Assembly: GCF_003402975.1 (NCBI RefSeq)
Contig: NZ_QURB01000001.1
Location: 124,001 to 188,000 of the forward strand
From: Brumimicrobium aurantiacum
GTDB taxonomy: Bacteria; Bacteroidota; Bacteroidia; Flavobacteriales_D; Crocinitomicaceae
Direction: 5' to 3'
Length of the DNA: 64,000 nt
This document shows positions 27,159 to 35,697 of the stretch, in pieces. Under the pieces are notes generated by a model. It saw only the letters and a list, made by a program, of their open reading frames with translations. It did no database searches and was not told the DNA's origin. The number at the start of each line of letters is the position of its first letter. Within the stretch, counting starts at the first letter, position 1. The position numbers and the translations under genes were made by a program.

Positions 27159-27950
27159 ATGGAAATCATAGAAGCAATCATTCTTGGAATTGTACAAGGT
27201 TTAACAGAGTTCTTACCTGTTTCGAGTAGTGGACATCTTGAAATTGTTAAAGCTATATTTGGTAACGATGATGTTGGAGAATTAAGTATGATGACCACAG
27301 TTGTTTTACATTTCGCAACGGCATTAAGTACAATTGTAATTTTTAGAAAAGACGTTGGAGAAATACTTAAAGGTTTATTCCAATTCAAAAAAAATGAAGA
27401 ATTGATGTTCTCTTTAAAAATCATTCTATCAATGATTCCTGCTGCATTCATTGGTTTCTTTTTTGATGACTTAATAGATTCTTTCTTTCACAGTCAAATT
27501 TTATTGGTTGGATTTATGTTATTGATTACAGGATTACTCTTATTTCTTGCAGACAAAGCAAAAAACACGAATAAAGATGTGAATTTTAAAAATGCATTTA
27601 TCATTGGAATCTCCCAAGCAATCGCCATACTACCTGGTATTTCTCGTTCTGGAGCTACTATAGGAACCTCTGTTTTATTGGGAATCGACAGAGAGAAATC
27701 AGCACGTTTTTCATTCCTTATGGTTGTTCCTTTGATCTTTGGTAAAATCGCTAAAGACTTACTAGACGGTGCTTTTACAGAAGAGAACATTCCAATGCTA
27801 TCACTTTCAGTAGGATTTATCGCTGCCTTTTTAACAGGTTTAGTTGCCTGTACATGGATGATATCCATCGTAAAGAAGAGTAAATTAACTTATTTCTCTA
27901 TTTATTGCTTTATCGTTGGAACAATTGCTATTGGATGGTCAATGATTTAA
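27159..27950 (+). CDS. uppP: Undecaprenyl-diphosphate phosphatase
   Basis: 263 aa integral membrane protein of the UppP/BacA family. GLTEFLPVSSSGHLEIV holds the first conserved (E/Q)xxxE-type motif and ILPGISRSGATIG the second, with the catalytic Ser/Arg cluster. It recycles undecaprenyl pyrophosphate to the monophosphate on the periplasmic side for peptidoglycan and polysaccharide synthesis, the same carrier used by the transferase at 60-61 kb. Excess activity gives bacitracin resistance. Confidence 0.96.
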   Translation: MEIIEAIILGIVQGLTEFLPVSSSGHLEIVKAIFGNDDVGELSMMTTVVLHFATALSTIVIFRKDVGEILKGLFQFKKNEELMFSLKIILSMIPAAFIGFFFDDLIDSFFHSQILLVGFMLLITGLLLFLADKAKNTNKDVNFKNAFIIGISQAIAILPGISRSGATIGTSVLLGIDREKSARFSFLMVVPLIFGKIAKDLLDGAFTEENIPMLSLSVGFIAAFLTGLVACTWMISIVKKSKLTYFSIYCFIVGTIAIGWSMI

Positions 27951-27956
27951 GATGAA

Positions 27957-28352
27957 CTATTTTATACCGAATAGGTCATCTTCCTCATTCCAATATTCAT
28001 AAATCATACTCAATTCTATAATCGTCAAAGTATCTGACTTCCAATTTGTACGTTCGTTTTGGTAAACAACATTAAATTCTGAAAAAGAATTTGCATATTT
28101 ACCAGACACGAGATAAGCTTTATAAAATTCGCAAAGTGTTTTTTTCTTGATCTCTTCTTCATTCTTTTGAAAATTCAAGCTATCGCCATCTACAATTGTC
28201 AATTCATAACCGACCTTTCTTCTTTCTATATCATAGCTTGCATTTGGGTATACACTATCCATAAAATCTTTCATTGTACTGGTCATTTTATAGGCTTTTG
28301 AGCTACACCCAGTCAACAAAATAATTAATACTAAAAAGAATAGTTTTTTCAT
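27957..28352 (-). CDS. Hypothetical lipoprotein
   Basis: 131 aa with a clean lipoprotein signal (LVLIILLTGC, Cys16). The remainder is soluble, mixed alpha/beta, without a motif I recognise. It starts 9 bp after the methyltransferase gene and is the last gene of a four-gene minus-strand operon (SDR, phosphatase, methyltransferase, lipoprotein). It ends 6 bp from the uppP stop. Confidence 0.65.
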   Translation of the reverse strand: MKKLFFLVLIILLTGCSSKAYKMTSTMKDFMDSVYPNASYDIERRKVGYELTIVDGDSLNFQKNEEEIKKKTLCEFYKAYLVSGKYANSFSEFNVVYQNERTNWKSDTLTIIELSMIYEYWNEEDDLFGIK

Positions 28353-28361
28353 TTTTACTTT

Positions 28362-29081
28362 TTAAAGCGCAAATGGTTTCCCAATCAGGAACATCGTTGG
28401 TCGTTTATTTAAATCAAATGCATTTTCTCTCCACTCTGCAACAGTCATTGTTTGAACACGTTCAGTTGGCAATGTTAAATCACAGGCCACACAAAGAAAA
28501 GTAGTGTCTAAACATTCATTCAACAAATCTTCAAGTAAGTGATTATTTCTAAATGGCGTTTCCATAAAGATTTGTGTTTGACCTGTTTTACTTACCAATC
28601 GTTCGTAATCCTTAAAAGTAAATACACGTTTTTTACGCTCCTTTGGGATATAACCGTTAAATGTAAAAGATTGACCATTAAAACCGCTGGCCATAAGTGC
28701 CAATAAAATTGATGAAGGTCCTGTTAATGGACTTACAAAATCACCCTTTTGATGTGCTAAAGCAACTAAGTCAGCTCCAGGATCGGCTACTCCTGGACAA
28801 CCAGCCTCAGAGATAATCGCAACGTTTTCTCCTTTCTTCAACGGCGATAGCATACCTGCTAAATCTGTTGGTGGTGTTTTTTTATTTAAAATGAAAAACG
28901 TAGACTCATCAATTGGGAATGTACGATCAATTTTCCTTAGGTATCTTCTCGCTGATTTTAAATTTTCAACGGCAAAATATCGTGTGTTTTTTGCAATTTC
29001 TGCAACTTCAGCAGGAATCACATGTTCCCATTTTTCAGATCCCATCAAAGTGGGCATCAAATATAATTTACCTTTAGACAT
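28362..29081 (-). CDS. Tetrapyrrole-methylase family SAM-dependent methyltransferase (short RsmI paralogue)
   Basis: 239 aa. The fold is that of RsmI, which 2'-O-methylates C1402 of 16S rRNA: EAGCPGVADPGADLV is the SAM-binding segment, PLTGPSSILLALMASGFNGQSFTFNGYIP the core and METPFRNNHLLEDLL the following motif. It is shorter than RsmI (about 286 aa in E. coli) and diverged at the N-terminus (LYLMPTLMGSEKWE), a variant common in Bacteroidota beside a normal rsmI. The true substrate is uncertain. It overlaps the phosphatase gene by 8 bp. Confidence 0.82.
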   Translation of the reverse strand: MSKGKLYLMPTLMGSEKWEHVIPAEVAEIAKNTRYFAVENLKSARRYLRKIDRTFPIDESTFFILNKKTPPTDLAGMLSPLKKGENVAIISEAGCPGVADPGADLVALAHQKGDFVSPLTGPSSILLALMASGFNGQSFTFNGYIPKERKKRVFTFKDYERLVSKTGQTQIFMETPFRNNHLLEDLLNECLDTTFLCVACDLTLPTERVQTMTVAEWRENAFDLNKRPTMFLIGKPFAL

Positions 29082-29538
29082 CTTTTTGTAATTCTTTAAT
29101 TAAAACATCAGTTCCAGCATCTAGCATATCAAATACATTCTTAAATCCTTCATCTCCTCCAAAGTATGGATCTGGAACCTCTACACCTTTACCTGGATGA
29201 GTTAGGTCTAAAAATAACTCAACTTTCTTAGTGTCATTTTCGTCACGAGAAAGTTTCGTTACATTCTCGAAATTACTTTTATCCATAACGATAATACGAT
29301 CAAATTCATCGAAATCCTCAACCTTAAATTGTCGACCTCTTAATTCGTCAATTGGAACACCATTTTTCTTTCCAGTTTCTCGCATTCTTGCATCAGGAGC
29401 TTCACCTACATGCCAATCACCAGTTCCTGCAGAATCAACAACAACATCTAAATTGTTTTCGGCCACTTTCTTTCTCAACAACCCATCAGCCATTGGCGAT
29501 CGACAAATATTTCCTAAGCATACCATTAATATTTTCAT
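29074..29538 (-). CDS. Low-molecular-weight protein tyrosine phosphatase
   Basis: 154 aa if started at the second Met (MKILMVCLGNICRSPMADG); two further codons are available upstream. CLGNICRS is the CX5R(S/T) P-loop with the nucleophilic Cys, and VPDPYFGGDEGF holds the general-acid Asp. Such enzymes dephosphorylate tyrosine, often on Wzc-like kinases; a Wzc-like kinase is encoded at 61.8-64 kb, but this gene is not in that cluster, so a functional link is only a possibility. Confidence 0.92.
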   Translation of the reverse strand: MKILMVCLGNICRSPMADGLLRKKVAENNLDVVVDSAGTGDWHVGEAPDARMRETGKKNGVPIDELRGRQFKVEDFDEFDRIIVMDKSNFENVTKLSRDENDTKKVELFLDLTHPGKGVEVPDPYFGGDEGFKNVFDMLDAGTDVLIKELQKDV

Positions 29539-29549
29539 AATCAATTTTG

Positions 29550-30344
29550 TTATGTTGGGCTTTGATTCTTAATAATCCTCCAAAACAAGGAAGGGAAAAA
29601 TCTTTTAATCTTCGCCGCTAATATTTCTTTATTCCCTATTAAAACTTCTTTCTTCTTCTTTAAAGTTGCTTTTAAAATCTGTCGAACACATTCTTCCACC
29701 GACATTCCTGTAGCTTGATTATGGTCCATTTCACCATGTGCTGTCCCATCGGCTGTCAAAGCACTTTTCGAAATTGGCGTATTGATTTTTCCAGGACAAA
29801 CAATAGTAACCGAAATATTATATTTTGCTTCCTCAAGTGAAACACTTTCATAAAAACCATGTAAAGCATGTTTTGATGCAGCATAGGCAGATCTTAAATA
29901 AAATCCAAATTTACCAGCAATACTTGAAGTAACGATGATATGACCACTCTTTTGCCTTTGCATTATTGGTAAAACAGCTTTGGTTAATGCTATATTTCCA
30001 AAATAATTTACCTCCATGATTCTTCTGTCGACATCCATTGAAGTTGTGGATGCTTCTGAACGTTGAGAAATACCTCCACTATTGAATAAATAATCGATGC
30101 GTTGATATTTTTCTACAACCTGCTTTGTAAGATTTAAAAAGTTTTCATTCTCCGCTAGGTCCAACCTAAGAACCATATGATTTTCAGGACAATTCAATGA
30201 CAGCTTCAATTTCTCAAGCTCTTCTACATTTCGTGCAGACAAAATTAGTTTACTCCCTAATTTTGCCAATTGAATAGCAATTTCTTTCCCTATTCCTGAA
30301 GAAGCTCCAGTGATCCAAACTACTTTATTTGCAAACTTTTTCAT
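29550..30344 (-). CDS. Short-chain dehydrogenase/reductase
   Basis: 264 aa classical SDR starting at MKKFANKVVW. TGASSGIGKEIA is the NAD(P)-binding turn, FNSGG the NNAG-like strand, and SAYAASKHAL gives the Tyr-xxx-Lys catalytic pair with SSIAG as the Ser. The profile resembles the DhrS7/YqjQ-type ketoreductases, substrate unknown. First gene of the operon leading to the phosphatase, with 11 bp between them. A C-terminal hydrophobic patch (FFPSLFWRII) may attach it to the membrane. Confidence 0.88.
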   Translation of the reverse strand: MKKFANKVVWITGASSGIGKEIAIQLAKLGSKLILSARNVEELEKLKLSLNCPENHMVLRLDLAENENFLNLTKQVVEKYQRIDYLFNSGGISQRSEASTTSMDVDRRIMEVNYFGNIALTKAVLPIMQRQKSGHIIVTSSIAGKFGFYLRSAYAASKHALHGFYESVSLEEAKYNISVTIVCPGKINTPISKSALTADGTAHGEMDHNQATGMSVEECVRQILKATLKKKKEVLIGNKEILAAKIKRFFPSLFWRIIKNQSPT

Positions 30345-30513
30345 TACCACAAAGATATTGAAAAGGAATCATTATCATATGAATTATTAAAATCAATAAA
30401 GAATAAGTTAAAATTGCATGGAATTTAATAACAGGTATGTATTCATTGAAAATATAGAGTAGTTTTACAGGCGTTCGATTTTTTAAACAATAACCAATAT
30501 TATAAGTCCAGAG

Positions 30514-31380
30514 ATGGCAAAAATCATGAAGTTTAACTTTATCTCAATCCTGTTACTCAATTTTTTATATCTGATTTGTTTTAATTCTGGTTCTACCTTT
30601 GCTCAAAAAACGGTCAGTACCAATAAAGGAAGTTTCTATTTACACTGGGGTTATAATCGTAGTGCCTATACGGAAAGTGATTTACATTTAGTTGGAAGAG
30701 GCTATGACTTCACCATAAAAAACATGACCGCTTCAGATAATTATGAAAAATTATCACTGGTTTATTTAAACCCGAAAAAATTTACCATTCCACAATTTAA
30801 TGTACGTTTCGGATATTTTTTCAAAGACAATTGGTCACTTAGTTTTGGTTATGACCATATGAAATATTTAATGGACCATCCACAGCAGGTTATGTTGGAT
30901 GGACATATAGATTCAGGGATTAGTGAATTATGGAGCGGTGATTATACAAACGAATTAACAACTTCGGATTACGACCATATACATTATGAAAATTCAGATG
31001 GGTTAAACTACATACGATTTGAATTGGCTCGCTACTTCAACTTACTTGCTCTTGGCAAAAATGATTGGTTCAAAGTAAAAGCACAAGCGGCAGTATCTAC
31101 AGGTGTCATTTTATCTTACAATGATTTTAATTTCGCGGGGAAGTTTGACCGAAGGACTATTTCTTTATCTGGATTTGGTCTTTCATTACATCCTGGATTG
31201 AGATTAGAATTCATTGATCATATATTTTTGCAAACTAATTTATCCGCAGGCTTTATTCAACAAATCAAGGTACTGAACAGACCTGGAACTAAAGAATATC
31301 ATGCAGACCAAAAGTTTGGTTACTTGGCTTCTGAGCTTGTTATCGGCTATACTTGGAGAATTAATCGAGAAAAGAATTAA
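30514..31380 (+). CDS. Predicted outer membrane beta-barrel protein
   Basis: 288 aa. A long signal region ends near SGSTFAQ. The mature part alternates polar and aromatic residues in strands such as SFYLHWGYNRSAYTE, NWSLSFGYDHMKYLM and IFLQTNLSAGFIQQ, and ends in a strand LVIGYTWRI, as in small barrels. No family-specific motif. It is alone on the plus strand and followed by a strong bidirectional terminator. Function unknown. Confidence 0.7.
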   Translation: MAKIMKFNFISILLLNFLYLICFNSGSTFAQKTVSTNKGSFYLHWGYNRSAYTESDLHLVGRGYDFTIKNMTASDNYEKLSLVYLNPKKFTIPQFNVRFGYFFKDNWSLSFGYDHMKYLMDHPQQVMLDGHIDSGISELWSGDYTNELTTSDYDHIHYENSDGLNYIRFELARYFNLLALGKNDWFKVKAQAAVSTGVILSYNDFNFAGKFDRRTISLSGFGLSLHPGLRLEFIDHIFLQTNLSAGFIQQIKVLNRPGTKEYHADQKFGYLASELVIGYTWRINREKN

Positions 31381-31393
31381 ACTTTAATTCATA

Positions 31394-31428
31394 AAAAAGC
31401 CGTTCTACAGATGTAAAACGGCTTTATC
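31394..31428. terminator. Bidirectional terminator
   Basis: aaagccgtt (31396-31404) pairs perfectly with aacggcttt (31417-31425), with A-rich and T-rich flanks, between the stop of the barrel gene (31380) and the stop of the convergent hemH gene (31444). Confidence 0.8.
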
Positions 31429-31443
31429 ATTTATAGTTTTTTT

Positions 31444-32475
31444 TTACATTCTTTGTCTAACTAAATCTTCCAAACAGTCAATAAATCTTGGATGATCATT
31501 CGTACTCGGCACCAATTGAACTTTTTCTCCTCCTAATTTTTTAAAGTCTTCGTCGTACTCCACACCTATTTCAACAATTGTTTCTAGACAATCGGCTACA
31601 AATGCAGGACTAAAAGCCAAGATACGTTTACTTCCTTTTTCGGCCCATTCTTCTATCACTTTATCAGAGAATGGAGTCAACCATTTTTTATTTAAACGGG
31701 ATTGAAATGCTACGGTATAATCACTTTCTTTCAAGCCTAGTTTTTCAGCAATTAAACGGGTTGTAGCATAACATTGCGCTTTATAACAGAACCTGTTTTT
31801 GTCATTCATTTCCGTTTCACATGGTTGGTCTTCACAGAGTCCATCGTCGTAAACCTTATCTACATGTGTATCTGGCAAGCCATGGTAAGAGAACAAAATG
31901 TTATCGTAGCTCTTTACATCAAATTCTTTGGTTCGCTCTACAATAGTATCGATATATGCTTCATGATCAAAGAAATCGGGAACGGTTGAAATTTCAGGAA
32001 TCACCCACCATTTACGTATAATATCCACTGCTTTTTCAATTGCTGTACCACCAGAAGCGCTTGCATAATGCGGAAATAACGGCAAAATGATAATCTTATC
32101 GTAGTTTTCACGACGCATTTCTTCTAAGACATCTTCCATTCTAGGTAAACGGTAACGCATAGCCATGTGAACCGTAACATCTTCATCCTTGAATCGTTCT
32201 TGTAGTAATTTAGTTTTGCTTTCCGTATATTTCAACAACGGAGAAACGCCACCACTCAATTCCCATAGTTCTTTATAGATTTCAGTAGAATTTTTGACCC
32301 TAAACGGAATGATAATTCCATTAACTAAAAGCTTTCTTTTTAATTTTGGATAGTCGATAACGCGAGGATCGTTTAAGAATTCTTTCAAATAAATCTTAAC
32401 ATCCTTTTTACTTGGACTATCTGGAGTACCTAATTGTATTAATAAAACTCCTGTCTTTTTTCTATTCTTCCCCAT
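31444..32475 (-). CDS. hemH: Ferrochelatase
   Basis: 343 aa from the internal Met MGKNRKKTGVLLIQLGTPD (three more codons are possible). It inserts Fe2+ into protoporphyrin IX. YHGLPDTHVDKVY carries the conserved catalytic His, and SPAFVADCLETIVEIG is the ferrochelatase signature with the second conserved acidic residues. The product heme is needed by the di-heme enzyme at 12.7 kb among others. No neighbouring heme genes. A TATATTTG box lies about 40 bp upstream. Confidence 0.95.
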   Translation of the reverse strand: MGKNRKKTGVLLIQLGTPDSPSKKDVKIYLKEFLNDPRVIDYPKLKRKLLVNGIIIPFRVKNSTEIYKELWELSGGVSPLLKYTESKTKLLQERFKDEDVTVHMAMRYRLPRMEDVLEEMRRENYDKIIILPLFPHYASASGGTAIEKAVDIIRKWWVIPEISTVPDFFDHEAYIDTIVERTKEFDVKSYDNILFSYHGLPDTHVDKVYDDGLCEDQPCETEMNDKNRFCYKAQCYATTRLIAEKLGLKESDYTVAFQSRLNKKWLTPFSDKVIEEWAEKGSKRILAFSPAFVADCLETIVEIGVEYDEDFKKLGGEKVQLVPSTNDHPRFIDCLEDLVRQRM

Positions 32476-32515
32476 TGATATCAAATATGATAATTATTCC
32501 TCTTCTACAACACAG

Positions 32516-32548
32516 CAAATATAATAAGGTTTTGAGATTCTTAAACAA
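32516..32548 (-). promoter_or_regulatory. Candidate promoter of hemH
   Basis: Minus-strand TATATTTG (32516-32523) is an exact -7 match about 40 bp before the hemH start, with a TTTG about 22 bp further upstream as the -33 element. Confidence 0.45.
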
Positions 32549-32613
32549 AGAAGAATTCTAAATAAGTAGATGGATTATTCCTTGACTTAAAAAACTGATT
32601 TACTCAACTTTTA

Positions 32614-32631
32614 AAGGCTACAAATAGCCTT
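32614..32631 (-). terminator. Hairpin directly after the 383-aa secreted protein gene
   Basis: aaggcta and tagcctt pair perfectly around caaa, with the stem touching the stop codon, followed on the minus strand by a short T/A run. Confidence 0.5.
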
Positions 32632-33782
32632 CAACGAAACAATATACCTTCTGGAAACCGCAATGGAATCTTCTTTGGTCGAATTTTCACTTCTTCCGAA
32701 TTCACATCTGTTTCTTGAATTAATTTTTCTAAACTTTCTGTTTTTTCATAAGCATTAATTGCTTGTTTTGAGGTATAAACACTATCGATATCAAAATAAG
32801 AAAAATAGCTATTCTTAAAATTCAGTCTTGTGCCTTGCAAATCTAGATTCATCACTATTTCTAACTCCTCGGTTAAATAAGCCTCTTTATAATTTTTATT
32901 CGGATTTGAATATTCTACATGCGTAAAGGGGAAGGATAATATATTTTTACTGGGATCACCTTGCTTGTAAAAACTTGAAAGGAATAAATAAGTTGAATCA
33001 GATTTATCGTAGCTCTGCTTGTATTCATTTCCAATAGTATTAAATATGAAATGCGTTGTATCAGCGGAAAAAAACTGTAATTCATTGGTATTTTTATTAA
33101 TGGCCAACTTTGAGTTTAGTTTTCGGTATTTATTAACTTCAAAACGGTCAAAACTAATTCCATTTACAATGGATGACAATACATTTTTATGCGGTATGAG
33201 GGTGTTTTCAAGATTACTATAAACATCTTCTGTTAAAACAATAAAATCCCCATATTGAAGCTTTACAGGGTCTTTATAAAAAATAGCGTACTCGCCGAAA
33301 GCATCTTCAATAAACACATTGCATTTAAATATTTCAACTAAGGTATCAGACAAACGAGTCGTGTCCTTATGATGGATAATGTACAATTCCGCAAAATAAA
33401 GTTCACCACCTATATGTAGTCTTTCAGGTAATCGGTCCTGATTTACTTTAAATAACTCTTTACTTAATTTAACTTTATCAATAGGTTTAATTTCAACCTC
33501 GTCAAGTAATTGAATATCTTGAGTAATGATTGTTGTATCTTGGTTTACCGTAAATTTCCATTGAATTTCTGTAACTAAATCCTTAATCAACACTTCTTGA
33601 TTTCGGTATTTATTTTCCAATACCAACTTCCCTTTTCTGTTGGATACAGCAATGATTTCAGCATCAATTTCAGCTATGCAATTGCTGTTGGGTAATCCAT
33701 TTGAGTATTCTGTTTGAATTGTTATTTGCGCATAACTACAAAAAGTAAAAATGCAGAGTAGTGTAATTAAATAGGGTTTCAT
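32631..33782 (-). CDS. Secreted protein with N-terminal CarboxypepD_reg-like domain
   Basis: 383 aa with a signal peptide (LITLLCIFTFCSYAQ). Residues 18-100 form a beta-sandwich-like segment ending in ITQDIQLLDEVEI; such LxEVxV segments follow carboxypeptidase-regulatory domains of Bacteroidota outer-membrane proteins. The following 280 residues are soluble and rich in strands (DTTHFIFNTIGNEYKQSYDKSD), with no TonB-dependent barrel. I do not recognise a family. Monocistronic, hairpin after the stop. Confidence 0.6.
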   Translation of the reverse strand: MKPYLITLLCIFTFCSYAQITIQTEYSNGLPNSNCIAEIDAEIIAVSNRKGKLVLENKYRNQEVLIKDLVTEIQWKFTVNQDTTIITQDIQLLDEVEIKPIDKVKLSKELFKVNQDRLPERLHIGGELYFAELYIIHHKDTTRLSDTLVEIFKCNVFIEDAFGEYAIFYKDPVKLQYGDFIVLTEDVYSNLENTLIPHKNVLSSIVNGISFDRFEVNKYRKLNSKLAINKNTNELQFFSADTTHFIFNTIGNEYKQSYDKSDSTYLFLSSFYKQGDPSKNILSFPFTHVEYSNPNKNYKEAYLTEELEIVMNLDLQGTRLNFKNSYFSYFDIDSVYTSKQAINAYEKTESLEKLIQETDVNSEEVKIRPKKIPLRFPEGILFR

Positions 33783-33868
33783 AAAAAATATATTTTTGGG
33801 TAAAATATAACTATTCTAAAGTACTTTTTTGTTAAAACAGTTAATTGTTTTTTTGGGTAAAGGCTTTA

Positions 33869-34274
33869 TCATTCATTAAATTTCTGTTTCATTTTCGAAA
33901 GGTAAAAAACCTCATAAGAATCCTGATAAGTATTTATGAAGATAGACCTAACTCCGATTATTTTAATTTTATATAAATCATATGGATGGTCATCTATTTT
34001 AATTACAAATCCAATCTCAATTGTTCTTTTTTATACTTCTTACACCAAGCCTCTCTCGTTTCAGGACGATGTTTTGGAGAAGTTGTGTCAATGAAAGTAC
34101 TTTTAATTTCTCCTTTACATATTGAATCGAAAATATGTTGAAATTCCATTTGAACTTCTGTTTGACCACAAGGAATATGGTATGATTCTAATTTTGATGT
34201 GAAGTAATCTACCGAAACTACAGTTTGACTGTCGGAACAAACTCAGGTTTATTTGCCAAATAGTCAAGTCTCAT
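33869..34274 (-). pseudogene. Frameshifted remnant of an approximately 135-codon gene
   Basis: Three minus-strand open segments in successive frames overlap in sequence: 34274-34218 (starts MRLDYLANKPEFVPT), 34242-34003 (SVDYFTSKLESYHIPCGQTE ... ETREAWCKKYKKEQ) and 34030-33869 (IEIGFVIKIDDHPYDLYKIK ... FYLSKMKQKFNE). Composition is protein-like throughout. The second break lies at an A6 run on the coding strand. Two frameshifts would turn this into one gene; the beginning resembles GNAT acetyltransferases, the rest is unrecognised. It fills most of the 560-bp gap between two genes on the same strand. Sequencing errors are an alternative. Confidence 0.5.
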
Positions 34275-34345
34275 TTTTGGTTTTATTTAATCATAACAGC
34301 AAGCGTTTTCCTGTTGTCGTTTCAGTTATTCAACGTTCCTATTTT

Positions 34346-35452
34346 TTAAAACTGTTTTTCAAATGTTTCTCCATTGAAGGTGTATACATTTCCATCCCTC
34401 ATTCCAAACCACAATATTCCCTTGTTATCTTCGTAAATTGACAAAGCAAATTGATTTGAAAGTCCATCTTTCTTTGTGTAATTGTGCATTTTTTCGCCAT
34501 CATATTTCCAAACTCCTGCATCTCTATCACCAAACCAAATATTTCCATTTCTATCTTCCGCGATTGTAAAAACATGTTCAAGAGTTCCAGGTGGTGACTT
34601 ATCTCCCCCTCTTCCACTTGTAGCGTGAATCAAGTTTTTTTCTTCCGAAAAATTAAGTATTGAGTCTCCTTGTTTTAGCAACACTCCTATCCCATTATTA
34701 CCAATCCAAAGTCTGCCTTTAGAATCTTCGAGAATACTTCGTATATGAAGCGGTGCGATGGTTCTATCATAACCTAAGACCTCATCGTTAATGGTTGTAA
34801 AACCACTTCCATTGTAGCCAAATACACCTGCGTATGTAGCAAACCACATCATATTGTTCTTTCCTTCTGAAATACTTGTTACCACAAATAAATTATCATA
34901 ATGGTTAAGGACCTTATGCGGAGGAAACGCCAAATATTCTAACTTTTTTCCATCCCATCTATAAACACCTTCCTTTATTCCAGCTGCAAACCAAAGGTCA
35001 TGATCAGATTTCATCCAATCACCCTGTAAAGGTTTATTAGGTCGCATTGGTAAAATGCTTTGTGCAGTTTCCATGTTTACTTTGGTGTGATTTTTTATCC
35101 TTGTTCCATCGAAACTGCTCACTCCTTTTTGAGTTTCAAACCAAATAACACCTTCTTTATCTTCTTGTATATGCAGAATTTGATTGTCCGTCAATCCATC
35201 TTGATTCGTATAGTAAGTGAATGATTTACCGTTGTAAACCGCGACTCCTTCTTGAATACTTCCAAACCAATAATTCCCTTTGCTGTCTTGAAAAATGGAA
35301 CGAATACTTGAAGTAAATTTTAGGGTATCCGTTTTTGAGTTGTTTACAAAATACGATTTATTCGTTTCATTTTCGGGTGTTTTCTTTTCAACACAAGAAA
35401 AATTCAAGGTCAATATGAATAGTAGATAAATCAATTTTTGCTTATTTTTCAT
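34346..35452 (-). CDS. Lipoprotein with two-component-regulator propeller repeats
   Basis: 368 aa from the internal Met MKNKQKLIYLLFILTLNFSC, whose lipobox FSC supports this start over one 69 bp upstream. At least six Reg_prop repeats of the type IxEDxxGxxWFG...GVxxYxG follow (IFQDSKGNYWFGSIQEGVAVY, ILEDSKGRLWIGNNGIGVLL, IYEDNKGILWFGMRDGNVYTF), forming a beta-propeller. In Bacteroidota this propeller is usually the sensor of hybrid two-component kinases; here no membrane or kinase part follows, so it is a free-standing exported propeller of unknown ligand. Confidence 0.85.
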   Translation of the reverse strand: MKNKQKLIYLLFILTLNFSCVEKKTPENETNKSYFVNNSKTDTLKFTSSIRSIFQDSKGNYWFGSIQEGVAVYNGKSFTYYTNQDGLTDNQILHIQEDKEGVIWFETQKGVSSFDGTRIKNHTKVNMETAQSILPMRPNKPLQGDWMKSDHDLWFAAGIKEGVYRWDGKKLEYLAFPPHKVLNHYDNLFVVTSISEGKNNMMWFATYAGVFGYNGSGFTTINDEVLGYDRTIAPLHIRSILEDSKGRLWIGNNGIGVLLKQGDSILNFSEEKNLIHATSGRGGDKSPPGTLEHVFTIAEDRNGNIWFGDRDAGVWKYDGEKMHNYTKKDGLSNQFALSIYEDNKGILWFGMRDGNVYTFNGETFEKQF

Positions 35453-35697
35453 TTTGGGTTTTGCTATATGACGAATAACATGGGTCTGCGCACAAACCAC
35501 ATTTTCACTCAAATATAACAATTACAAGACAAATAGGAGTAATTTAAAGAGGTGTTATTTCTTGAATCAAATAAAAACGAAAAATGATTTTCTTTAATTC
35601 TAAAACACTAAGCTGGAACTTTATTTCGATTTGCAGAAATCTGCGCGTTATTTTAAATAAATTCACTTTGATGTTATATTCTTCGGAATAATCATGC

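Noticed and set aside
27054-27197. N-terminal extension of the MATE transporter
   Set aside because: Overlaps the divergent uppP start and contains a promoter-like element; the internal Met is preferred.
34253-34441. 62-codon plus-strand ORF
   Set aside because: TTG start, antisense to the propeller lipoprotein and to the decayed gene; a shadow frame.
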